DNA of 64,000 nt from Tubulanus polymorphus. Its lineage: Eukaryota; Nemertea; Palaeonemertea; Tubulaniformes; Tubulanidae. The position numbers and the translations under genes are program-made. Below, piece after piece: positions 27,530-39,993 of the stretch. The stretch is taken from positions 4,252,501 to 4,316,500 of the forward strand of contig NC_134028.1 in the NCBI RefSeq assembly GCF_964204645.1. The letters run 5' to 3'. Under the pieces are notes generated by a model. It was not told where the DNA came from. It did not search any database and saw only the letters and a list, made by a program, of their open reading frames with translations. Numbering within the stretch: the stretch's first letter is position 1; each line of letters begins with the position of its first letter.

Positions 27530-27937
27530 TCATTTATAATAATAAATCTTTTATCAATTTGTACATATCATAATATCGAACACTATTTACAATAATGAAA
27601 ATCAAATATATAATGTTTCATAATAGCACGAAATAGCGACAGTAGAACCTCTCGTCGGACCTATATTCCTGGATAATACATCAATTTCAAAGTTGTCATA
27701 ATTATTATTAGAACAAAATAAGCAAGGAAAAAGATGATAACGAGAATAATTAGAATCAAAATGAAACGGATTTTTACAGAAATGTACGAGCATACATGTA
27801 CGTTTTTTTTTCAAATACAACATTCTGTGATCGGGTGCGGCAAATAGACAAAATAATCTAACCACTGCTTCGGTGAAATTGCGTGACAATGGTTTCATAG
27901 TTTGTTAAAAATGATTTGTAAAATTGTTTGTTCAAGT

Positions 27938-30900
27938 TCATGGCACAGCGGCAGGTCCGAGCCTGGATCCGTAAAGCGAATACGGCGAATAATAAGCACC
28001 AACGCCCATCGGTAAAGTGGGAGCTCCTGGCGCACCAGTTAATGAAGCCAGTCCTGATTTGTACGGATGATAACGACTAGCAGAAAGAGCGCTGCTGAGC
28101 GGGCTCAGACTGGTCGGATATCGATGCAAGGCGCTCGGACTGATCGAACCCGCGGCTGAACTGAAATGCGGGTAAGTTCCGAGTGAACTGATCGCCGATG
28201 GTAAACTATACGACGGTAGCACGCTGGATAACGAAGTGACACACCCTTCACTCGATGTATGCGTGCGCAGATGGTGCAATAAGTCTTCGGACGTGGTAAA
28301 ACGTTTACCGCAATGTTCCGTACCGGACATCCAGTTACAGACGTACGGTAGTCCGGGTCCGTGATGTGCAGGTGATGGTATCACACTATGTGGATAAATA
28401 GAACAACCGAGAGAGTTTAATCCTGTCGCTGATAGCGTAGATCCGGGTAGTGGTAAAATAGGCATACCCGGTGCACTTCCGGGCATTTTATCATGAGTGC
28501 ACTGTGTGCATCCAGCACCACAAGTCGTAGAAAGTTGCGCACTGCGCATTGTCAGTTGGCAGTTTGTACAATATGGGTCCCTACAAATTGGCACCAAAGT
28601 CGTAGCACCAGTGGCAGTTTTTACTTGAGCATATGCGACGTACGGCGAAACCCCAGCATTGAGACCCGGCAACTCGCCCGGTTTCAACATATTTAGTCCG
28701 GCGTGGGCGGCCAATGCCGATGCATAGGCACTTTGCATACTAGCATCGAGGGATAGAGGATGTCCGAGTAGATGTGGATCGGTCATATAGCTACCTAGAC
28801 TCGATATTGACGATGTACTTGAAGATGTAGAAACCGGTGTTGGTTTTAATGTAGCGCCTGGTAACGGCTGGTGTTGACTAGTAGTAGGTGGTAGCCCTGA
28901 TTTGGGTAGATTCGCGGTGGCAGATTCGTTATGTTTGACCTCCAGGACGACGTTTCCGCAACTCAGGCTGATGTGACTGTTGCTTTGAGCGCCTGCGGAC
29001 GGAGCTATAGTGCTGTTACTACTACTGACTGAACCGGAAGCTGACGTAACCGGATCTGACGACAGTGGCGATCCACGGGATGTCAGTGGACTAGACCGTT
29101 TATCTGATGACGTCACTGATACCAATGGCGGCGGTACATCTTTAGTCGGCGTTTTTCTGGATTTCTCGTCTTTCTTCTCGGCCGATGAGATTCGTTTGTT
29201 GTCAACATCGTGACCGCCAGATTTCGGCGAAGATTGGCGCCCGTCTTTCTTATCGATGGGTGGTATGATCGGTTTCGGCGGAGATGTGTCTTTCCCGATG
29301 TTGCTGCACGTCTGAGCGAGCAAAGCCAACGGACTCTTCTTTGCGTCGAGCTGAAAAATACAATAAGACAAGTACGATAAATATGATGAATATTTGTGTG
29401 ATTAGTTAGAAAACGAGTTTCCATGACGCCCGCAGATGTTTCGTATCGAAGTATGAATGCGATGTTTTTGTTTCGCATGTTTTAAAACTTGATGATGAGG
29501 GATCGTAGTCGGAGAGATCGTTGCAGCTCGTAGCGAGCGTGTCGGCTGCGGCGGTATCGATCAAATGCGGGAGCCATCGGGTACAATACCATCAACGTGA
29601 AATAATGATGGACATAAAAACGACGCATCGTAAATAAACGAAGCGGGCGGCGGCACAAATCAAACGATTTCAACACACATTAACCGTCTGACCGTTGTGT
29701 ATATTGTAAAACGAATAGATATTAAAATTGTTCGAGCATGCGTACGAATGCTTTTACGGATGAGGATTTAGCAATAATGAACTAATCGTAATTTTTAAAG
29801 GCCATAAACAACAACAGCAAACGAACTCGCACACCCGCATGTTGTTTCACCGGCGCCGCAGAAAACGCGCACACGTATATCGTTATTTCGTTACACTCTT
29901 CAATAAACAACCCCCATAAAATTCACGCCGAGCGGAGATCTTAAGCTTTTAATGTCAGCCTATTAATAATCAAAATGACATTTTGCGTCAATTTGCCGAT
30001 AGAATATTTTTCGTCGACGCTTCGATCGTATAAAACATCGCCGACAATAGCAGCTAAAATGTCCCATGTTATTTCTGTTACAATTTGCGAGAGCGCGCTC
30101 TACAGCGCTATAAAATAAAACTAACGACTTTAATTCGCATGCTACACGCCAATTTCGAGTAAAATATCGCTCGAAATTCGCTATTAACCTGTCAGTGCTT
30201 TAACCCGGCATAAATCAACTTTATTGTAACGCGTTGTTATAAATCAAAAACGCTTTGGGATATTCGTTCATTAGCGTCACTCGACTAGCAAATCCGGACC
30301 GAAAAATATGATGAATTTTATGCAGCTTAAATCAACGACAGAACCTCATAAATCCTAAGCCTATGTTTCGGGATAATATGTATAAATACGGATTTGCATA
30401 GATCGGTAGTAGGGATTTATGTTACGAAAAATTTTCAAATGGCAAAACAACTATTGTACCACTGCTGATTTTTATGTAAAATACATGATTTTATTTCTAT
30501 TTTCAAAAATACGAATCATTTCCATGTAAAGTGTTCAACTTTTTTCCTCAACATGTCGACGATGTCGGTTTTATGTATGAACGATGATGTTTGGGTTAAA
30601 TATACAATACATCACGTCACAGTTTTTATCTAGGCAGTAATTTAAATTTTATAGCTATCAGGCCAATGTGTCATTGATACGAGCGAAAATAAAAACCATC
30701 TAATGGCGCATAAATAACCGACTGACATCGGGAAGTGAATTTTCCCAGAGTCGACTACTAGTTGAAAGATACAGTTTTACTTCCCACCAGATTTATGGCC
30801 CTCGTAAACGTCTCCACATTGAACGCGTTGGCGATCGCGCGGCAAAGAACCGCCTATGCGTAACCGAATATTTTATGTCCAAAAAATCAATCGGCAGTCG

Positions 30901-32614
30901 ACATCAAAGAAACACCGCCGCCGACGGTCAGATATTTCAAGTGGCCCCTTCATCGTAAAATGGCGTTATCGGAAATGAGACCGCCGCATTTCAGCGAACG
31001 GCTCAGTCACAGATTTTAGTGCCGTCAATGATCAGTCATCAGTAAACATAAAGCCAAAATGAAAGCCACGCAACGCGGAAAACTGCGTTCCGGGAAATGA
31101 TATATTCACACAAAAAATTTCAGCAATATTTTTCATAAATGGGTTTTCCGTGAATATATTGTATCTATTTTGTCGTATCGAAAAATTTCCCCACATGAAG
31201 TGCGTTTCACAACTACACAATCTATTATGGAGCGTGGGTTTTTTGTCTTGAAGGGAAATTGAAACCAAATTGATGAACATGATCCGATTCAAAGCTTTAT
31301 ATCCACATGTACTGCTGAATTAAAAGATCCCCAAACGTTTCATAGCAGACATTATCAATATGATCAATACCATAAAATCAATTATTGATTAATAGCGATC
31401 TTTCACGAACTTCATAAAACGCCAACTCAAAGCAACTCACTGAAACGGTTGCATGCGCCTCGGGGACTCGGACGACTCACTCCCCAACTACATATTAATG
31501 CCAAAACATCTAAACATCTCATTTCTTAACATTAGATATTGGTAAATGTATTCTAATCTGGAAATATATCGACGATTACAATGGTTATATCAAGACGGGT
31601 AAAGTTTTCTACAAATCTATCACTGAATTCAATAAGAGGTTGGAAAAATCAACAACTACTAAATACTTGGAAACGTTACAGAATTGTAATGAGGTAAAGA
31701 AGACGGTAGATTAAAAGCCAATATAATCGTATCATCGGTTTCTTGTATCCAGAATCGAATGTATTTGAAATTAGTGAAGCACCAAATGCGGAGGAAGTAA
31801 AAGGTAGAATAGTGCATAGCTCATAGCTTATCGGGTCTTCAATTTCCCATTTCTAGTCGGCAACTTCACTGGACATTTCGGACAATTCCCGTCGTCAAAA
31901 ATGATAGATGATGTCACAACTATTGTGAAAGGCCTCGTGGTCGACAATTGAATACAGACAGATTAAGACAGGTCTTTAATTTCGACCGAAAACGGGAGTT
32001 ACTTTTAAATGCAGTGTCACGAGCCATGATTGATCACTTTGAGCCGTTAAACAATTCAGGCTAGAAGAAATTGGTAGAAACTTAAGAATTGTGCAGTGAA
32101 TTTAATCTACTTGAAAAGTCGGTTTGATTTTTACCGGCTATGTCGGTATAAGCAGTACTACACAGTATGGCATTCATCTTAAACTCCATAAGAGCTCTTG
32201 TCACATTGAAATAAGTTATACACTTATACTCATGATCGATTGCACGCTTTTGTCGTATTAGTCACATTTTTTCAAACAGTCGGTTTTCTATATCATATAC
32301 ATATACGGTGTTCAGACGGTAGTTGCTTATCTATAAGATAGAATGTCCAACTCATTACATTACAGTAGGACCCTCACCACCCTCAGTTCACCAGAGCTTT
32401 CGACGAAACCCAAGACGGATCTAACCGATCAGAATAGTGAAAAAAACCCTTATCATGATATAGAGTTTAATTAACGTGCATTGAACAAGAGATTGAATTA
32501 CGTCATATTATCATAGAGTTTTAAATTACACAGCGTTTTCTAACTTACCGTAGTTGGTAATGGTTGAAGATAATCTGGATGCAGATACTGCGAAGCTGTT
32601 GAAGTCAACATCAT
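27938..32614 (-). CDS. NET-family zinc-finger transcriptional regulator (ZNF503/ZNF703, noc/elbow homologue)
   Basis: Two coding exons: 32614-32549 (22 residues) and 29350-27938 (470 residues plus stop), 492 aa in all. The 3198-bp intron has a consensus gtaagt donor and a pyrimidine-rich tttttcag acceptor, phase 0. Joined, the start reads QYLHPDYLQPLPTT followed by LDAKKSPLALLAQTCSNIG, the N-terminal signature and Sp/btd-like SPLALLAQTC motif of the family. A long Ser/Ala/Gly/Pro-rich region follows. Then come a Cys-rich stretch (residues about 283-320, with CRDPYCTNC and GCTQC) and one atypical C2H2 finger at about 358-387 (C-x8-C spacing, ending HLRTH). The C-terminal tail is rich in Tyr, Pro and Ser. 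Family members are nuclear corepressors that bind Groucho-type partners and act in patterning. An in-frame TAG lies five codons upstream of the first ATG, so the start is well fixed unless another exon is spliced in. Vertebrate homologues have a longer N-terminus. Confidence 0.95.
29351..32548 (-). other. intron of the NET zinc-finger gene
   Basis: The intron separates the short first coding exon from the large second one. Nothing coding is seen inside. Several AT-rich blocks with TAAT words could be regulatory, but no element is defined. Confidence 0.85.
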
Positions 32615-35600
32615 GATAAAAGCAACCAACTAATCAATCCGAATCAAATGATGAATTTATAGATATATGATGATATCGAGTATGTGATTACAATGCACAA
32701 TCCTTTCATAAAACAGCGTAAAAAGCTGCTAGAAACTGTTCATTATATGCGTGTAGTCCTGGATAAATCGCGCTGAGATACCTTCCACGCTGCAATATCT
32801 CTGTGAAATGCCGACCAAAGCGTGTGTATTCAGTTATAACCCATCCATAACACTCAATGAACAACTCGAAAGATGAAAGAAACCGACCGCCGACCAATCA
32901 GCGCTGTTCTATTGGCATGAGATTGGCAGGAGGGCGCTACGAACTGTCAGTAAGCGAAGATAAATGGCCACATGACCTATACGCGGCAACTTCGGTGGAG
33001 TAATGAGCTTGGCTGTAAGCCAGCCGTCATGTTGGCAGAAAGCTATCAATCACGATGATGGCCGACCTGTCAATCAACAGTGAATTACAACCATCATTGT
33101 CAGCTTTGTGCGTGATATAAAGGAGCAAACACGTTGAAAAGATAAATACTAATAGCGCAAAATAAACGTAATTTATGACAGAACAAAAGCTCGTCGCACG
33201 TATAAAAGGACGTGGAAAAACTCGAATAAAACGCTCTACGCCAGACTTTAATGACCGCAATACTAGGAGCTAATCCTCCTGCCCAGTAGGTGCACTGCTA
33301 GTTAGTATTAGCGTAATGGTTGAACCGGTTCACATCAAAGGAACAAGTGCTCTTATCGCCTGTGAGCAAGCTCTGGGTGTTTAGAAAGCAGATTGAACTT
33401 GGCAATGTTTAAAACATTGACAGGCCTGTGTTGACAGCTCGGACAAGCGGTCGGTTACTTCAAAAACCCCACTCAAGATTCCTATCTCAACCAATAAACA
33501 TAGGATGGAACTTGATCCTGGAGAAAGCCGTCGATCGCACCATGCCTTCTGGGCCTCAGATTGGAACCCCTCCGATTTAAGTAATGATTGACAGTTCACC
33601 CCGCGTAGTCTAGCTTCAGGGCTTACAGAATACTGGATTTTCTGTTCTTTGAGTGTTGTTCTCGAGATGAATACCTAAAAGCTGTTTCGAAAATGATTTT
33701 TGTATAATTCTCGAGCTTGAAAAATGAATACTGTGCAGCCGTTGAATAGCTCGAAATTTAGTTTCGCGGTTATGGCCAAAATTTTTCCAAACTCGTAAAC
33801 ATCGATGGCACCAACCCGTAGACAGCATTATCTACCCGCGAATAGGCATCATGTGAGACAATTTTAGAATATTCCGGATCTTCAAAAGTGCGCATGTCAA
33901 CAAAGCTTTAGAGAATTCCAGAATTTTGCACCCTGATAACCCGCGGGCCCACGAATGTTGCAATGATTTCCATACGTTTATTATAAGTGCACACGGTCGT
34001 AAATTGTCTTTATTACGCTAGATTTGGGAACGATCACAGGCTTATAAAATCGTTTGAACTTCGCACGATGAAAGGCGAAATATGGAGCTCCGATTACTGG
34101 TCGAGACCGAGAGATTGTTGAAGTAACGAACTGACGCATATGCTTATAGTATAAACCGTACCAGTTTCCTTTGAAGTTGAAAGCGCAGCCGCTGCAGTTT
34201 ATGAGATGGGTTCCCCGAGTGACGGGCATCTGGTTCCTATCCGAATATCAACACACTGACAAGACGGAATGATGGATTGCTCTTTACAATGGTAAACAGC
34301 CTTGCAGCAACACCATGCTCAGTATGATGTGTATATACTAATATCATCATTACAGTTCTTTATATTCTTCAACAGATTCCTCGTTACATAATAATTAGAC
34401 AGGGTCGGACGCCTGGCCCAACAACCCGTTCGAAAGAGATCGTGTATATACAGTATACAGGAGCCATTGTAAAATCTTGACTAAAATCAACTCATTCTAA
34501 AGCTTTTTATCTGATACATTTTTAAAAAGATATCATTTAGATAATACATTTTCCTTGCATTGCGTAAATCACCGTTTGTATTTTCAACTGTCTTGTTTTT
34601 TAAACTCCGTCCAAAATTGAAAATAATGTCAATCGATTCATTTTCGTACTAGCATGTTCATTTTAGAAACTATATTCGTATACGCATTTAGGTTGGAATT
34701 TTTCACGGTTTTTACGAGTGGCTGTAAAAACCAGACGAGGCGCCACGAAGAGCCCCATACAATCGAGTGGTGTCTTCTCCTGCGGGCGTTAGTCGTGACC
34801 TGCTGAGAGGTAAAGTCATTAAGGGACCAAATAAACTGCCGTAATCACCCGTGGACGACAATTGGAGAAACTACACACAAAAACCATCGGCACCTTTTAA
34901 TGTTTAATTGAACAGAAAGTGGTGTGGCTGTAGGCAAAGGTCCTCGGAGGGTGCCAAACAACGTGAAAAAGCCAGCTTGATGGCACGTCCTCGAGGGACA
35001 GGTGATGATTTGTCAACATAGCTATTTCCTTCTTGAAATTCGTCACATTTTTAGTCCTAATTGGTTTTCAACATCACAATACAACTATTCTTATTTAAGC
35101 TATTGTTTCCATGTGCGAACATTGTTTCCTAGTCAGAACTGGAAATTCCTAGTCTTCCGCTTCTCATGGACCCGTACACCAAGTATAGGGGGTCTATTCA
35201 GCGTGCTAGAGAGGATTTTATAATCATGAACTGGTGGTACTAACGTGTAGAAAACTATTCCCATATTTCTATTTACGTAGTTTACAATGTATAATGTACC
35301 CGGTCATTTTCATTAATCTAATTTTCATTAATTAATCACGAGATATACAAAACTGTCACCATTTTTGTCGTGACTTTTGATATCCCTATTGTTGATGATA
35401 TCCGGAATGTATGTAACGTATTGAAATTGTCTGTTTTATTTGTATCAATCCCAAGCCACATTCATGAACTCGGATATGCGGGCTTCGTTTTTCCCCGGCC
35501 TCAGACAATTCAGACCATGGATTCATTCCGGAAAACTGTTTTTCTACTTTATTGTTTCGAACAGATCATGGTTTTTATCGGCGCAACTTTTGTAATGGTA

Positions 35601-38600
35601 GTTTTATGTTCGAATTATGTACTATTTGATATTATAAGTGTTTTATTTAGAAGCGCGTTCATTATGCATCCTGGTTGCAATAAAACATCAAAGGCAGGAT
35701 ATAAACTTTACAACCTACCGCGATAACATCGCCGCCAAATGTTATCACCAGCTTAAAATGTCACGAAAATTATACACATTTTATCTACAGTCTGATTGTA
35801 TCATAATGGCCCAAGCGAATGCGCGCCGGATTTCATGTTTCATATTTACGCTATCATATCGGGCCGTTCGGTTTTGTTCGCGTTCGTCTAATTTGTCAAA
35901 TCAATGACATGAATTCTCTCTTCAAAACAAATTTGACGTGTAGTAGATATACTATGTATATATTACATTGATATCGAGTTATTTGATTTGATTGCGCGAA
36001 ACATGCCGACAAAGGCCGTATTTTAGATTTGGCGTCTTGCAGATAGGCATTCGATTGTTGCGCGGGTCGCAAGGGTCAACAGCGTTGCCTCAAATGCTAA
36101 CAAAATCAACTTGAAGGGCACCAAACACAAGAAAGGGCCGGTGAGATCATACCGCTTTTGTGATAAGTTGATAAATGTTTGTATCAGCTGAAAGTCATAA
36201 ATCATGTCAGCCATTTATCATAACTAATACATCGTTATGAAGTTCCGTTGCCATGCAAGTGGTAAATTATAGGGTCCCGGAAGGTCATCGTCTGTTTGAC
36301 AACACCAGGATGACGATGAGTGTTTTAGGCGGTGAAAATGACCTCTGTTTCGATCTGTGGTGATTGATTTCGTCACTAAATTCTCGTTAACGTCCAGTAT
36401 TAGCCACAGATCAATTAAGCGTAGGACATGCGTATCCTGGTCATTCGACCATATCTCCATCGGATTGGGGTTTTTCCAATCGGAAAAAGATTATCTGACC
36501 TTCGAACAGGTGAATTGTGGCCAGACAATCAGGATATGAAGTATGCAGCACTGGGCGGACAGCACAAAAGCTGCCCCGCCAAACGAGACACACTTAGGGA
36601 GAAATTCACTTTGATGTTACCACCAACTGAGCGTGGAGAAAACCTGTCAATCAAACTCGTAAACGATCGTTTCTGTGAAGTGTCGGCGCAAACAAACCGC
36701 TCGACTGACATTGCCCGCCTCTTATGTTCAACACAGAGGGAGACCCGTCAAATCCACTGACATCCGTGTACAGACGCGCCGAGATCAAAGAAACCTAGTG
36801 AGCTGTCAGTCAGAGCCACGCTGAGAGCTGAGAATGATTGATAGCCGGTGCGGTTAATGGTCTGACAAGCTTTACGAGATAAAGAGAGAACACGCTAATC
36901 AATACACACGGAATCAAATACGACATGTTCAACCAGACCGATGTTATTACCTAGGTAATCAAACCTGAGCCCGCTGAGGCTCGGCAAAATGGTCAAGATT
37001 ACGCCTAGACCTGTAGAGCGATGAGCATCTTATATATCTAAGGCATCTTAGGCGCCCTACAAGCAATGAACGCTCGCGGAGGCGCCCTAAACTCCTTCCA
37101 GTTTCTAATCAAAACCACCCGCGCTTGAATAACCAACGTGGTTCGGAAAGAGGTGTTGGTTGAATCTTGGAGCTTGGAGTAATCAGACTGAATACTCCAA
37201 GCTTGGAGTCAAATGATTACTCCAAGTAAGGATCTATGAGGTTTGAGTGTTTGCTTGTAGAATGAATTTGATTATACAAAATGTTGACTGAGGGACACTT
37301 CGGATACTAAAACCAAGGGACCCAAAATATCGATGAATTAGGATTAGGATTAGGATTTTATTTTATACACTCCAACCATGTCTATGGTACATGGAGGGAG
37401 ACTTATATAAAGTATACAATTAACAGAAAATATAAACTTGTCTTTTGAACGTGGCTCATTCGAGGCGCCGAGTATTGGGTATTGCCTAGTACGTGATGGG
37501 TGACTTTTGAAACCGATATACGTACGTATGCCGTTACGAGATGTGACATAATCACCAAGTGATTAAAGCCGTTAGAAATAGCCGACGATGTTTGAATATC
37601 AAGATTTACGTAGGGTTTGATTGACGTATCGCAGATTTGTCAACAGAAAGATTAGTACGGGGCTTTTGTAGAATGTTCAGAAGAAGCACTTGAATGACCG
37701 CAATGCGAATATATGTTAGTCAATTCCTACTTCACATAGTCAACAACAGGCTGATAAAAACCAAACATATAGTGCAGATATTAGGTCGTCGTCTTTGATG
37801 TTGTATCACGTGTAAATTTATTCTCGTTTTATGTTGTACCTTTGATGTGGTATGAACGACTTAAGAGATCTATATGCGCGTAAATAGATTTACGCAATTC
37901 CGGAGCTTCATTGAATTAACGGCTGCTCAGTCAGGAATGTTTGACAAATTGTGTATGAATTTTTTCGGCATTTTATTGATGCATGTGTCAATATTTTCTT
38001 GTAATTTTCTCGATACAAAGGCAAGAACGCATGCCATCCTGGCATAATCAAGCTGATGTCATCGGATTCGAATCTACGATGAGAACAGCAGCGGCGAAAA
38101 AAACGGTTGTATTTGGCGCCAATTGGAAGTTCCCTCAAGCAACGGAAGATGTCGACACCGTCAAATATAATAGAGTAAGCTTACACCATTAATTTTTAAC
38201 GTTGTATCAAGAAACCCTGTGTAGTATGGCATTCGTTGTAAAACCTTTTGTGGTCTAGAGTTCCGAATTCTTACGAATTTCTGGCTTTTTATTTCCGTCA
38301 AGCTAGAGTCACATCTACGAGCGCTCCTGTGGCATGTAGGACGTTGTAAGATTAGTGTTTTTTTTGGTCCCGAATTCTCAATACCCAGTATGTATCAACT
38401 TAGTCTCAAAATTATTGGCTCACGCGCGTGGTCTGAACCGTTCTTTCTATCCGGAGGGCGGTTTCCTATCGCGATCAGGTGACTTCAATCGCCCTCTATC
38501 GTTAAGTTTCGAAGAAAACTGTGATCATCCGCTTGGTGGCGTTACTGTCCGGCATTAATACAAGGACAAGCCAATGAATACCATTGTTTTACACCCGGCC

Positions 38601-38750
38601 CGCCCTACCTACGTCCGCAGTACGAGCTAGATTTAATTTTGAGCCCAAATTGTTTTATTGAAACGCGAGATTTAATTCCATTCGAAACATAAATACCATC
38701 AAGAATATCAAACTGTACAATGAAGATTTCCAAGAAATATTAGTTGTTTC
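32615..38750. other. intergenic, upstream of the zinc-finger gene; no gene recognised
   Basis: About 6 kb without a supportable exon. It should contain the promoter of the minus-strand zinc-finger gene near its right-hand side of the ATG (32.6-33 kb), but no clear TATA or Inr can be assigned. A 13-bp inverted repeat (CTTGGAGTAATCA at 37173-37185 and its complement at 37214-37226) and a short TTAGGA triplet at about 37338 are the only structures seen. Confidence 0.5.
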
Positions 38751-38768
38751 AAAATTCATATAAACATC

Positions 38769-38774
38769 TTTATT
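38769..38774 (-). terminator. candidate poly(A) signal of erlin
   Basis: AATAAA on the minus strand about 1.2 kb beyond the erlin stop codon, with a GT-containing stretch downstream. No nearer AATAAA was noticed, so the 3' untranslated region may be about 1.2 kb long. Inferred, not proven. Confidence 0.45.
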
Positions 38775-39993
38775 GACATGTTTAATATAGGCACAGTTTA
38801 CAATAATGTACAAAACCCAACGAAAATTTGAAACCCGAAATAGAAAATAGTTTTAATAAGTGGCAGGGTCGAAAGGGAAGATGTGCAGAGCTAAAGGATA
38901 AGAATACTCATGAAGCATAAAATAAAGCATGTAATCATCAGACAAGTATGACCTATTTGAGAGTACCGGTAGTTCCTGTTCTCTTTAAAAACTAAACAAC
39001 CCCCGGAAATATCAAAATACTCTCAAAATCAGAATAATTTATAGTTCAATAATCTAATTTCTGTTGACAGCTACTACAATTAAAGAGAGGATATCAGGTA
39101 GTCTGGTCTAGTCTGGTCTGAGGCTTCGCAAGTTAGTGAAAAAAAACTGTATGGTCTTTTTTGAATGGATCGCAAACGGGAATACAAAATTCGGATGGAC
39201 GTAAAGGTGGGAAAAATGGGAGTTTATCTCGGACAGTTAGAAAATGTATATACACATGCATTACATTCGAGAATTAGCACTGGCACCATCAGTCAGTGAA
39301 GGCACTTCAAATCAGCCACCATCAACATATGACACATGCACATCAGTTACAATCTATGTAATCTAAATGGTAAACACAGTATATATATATATACAACATA
39401 GTCAGTTAATTAACTCATTGCATAATTCATTAGTATGAAAATACCCTTTCTGTTGAAACTACATGTACCTATTTAGCCATGTAAAATAATGTTCGTACGT
39501 ATTACACTGCTATTATTCTAAACGTACATCCACTTAAATACCCACATTGTCATGAAATCGAACATTAAGGAAACATTAAAGAATCTATCAAATGTGATAG
39601 GATTAAAACCACATGCAGTTGACATTAGTCTAAGTGGTAGAGTGTAGAATTCGACAAATGATATGTTTTTTTCTATGATGGAACGTCATGGTGTTATAAT
39701 AAACAAAATACATCGAGAAAATAAAACTAGTGAAAAATATCAATGAATTTGCATTGAATGTGTATGTATACCATGTATGTGCAGTGAGTTATATCAGAGT
39801 TACGGGCACCGCGTGTCTACACACCCCCTGCTCTCTTAGCTAACCAGCTAGCTCAAGTGACAAATATCTTCAGAATGTTTGAAAACAAAAGTTTAATTTG
39901 AAATGAAATTGCAATGCATGATATTTTTACTTTCTTTTAGATTAAAACGTCTGGAACGTGATGGATTTGATAATCATATCTAGCAACATTTTG

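Noticed and set aside
29113-29478. 121-codon minus-strand frame overlapping the zinc-finger exon
   Set aside because: It is a frame-shifted shadow of the real exon 29350-27938.
36428-36760. 110-codon plus-strand frame
   Set aside because: Composition is not coding-like, no domain is recognised, and stops lie in neighbouring frames without splice structure.
37338-37356. TTAGGA repeats resembling telomere sequence
   Set aside because: Only three units, and the unit is TTAGGA and not TTAGGG; chance or a simple repeat.
38073-38175. Short plus-strand frame with FGANWKF, resembling the triosephosphate isomerase GNWKMN start
   Set aside because: Only a few residues match, the following residues do not, and no further exons of that enzyme appear.
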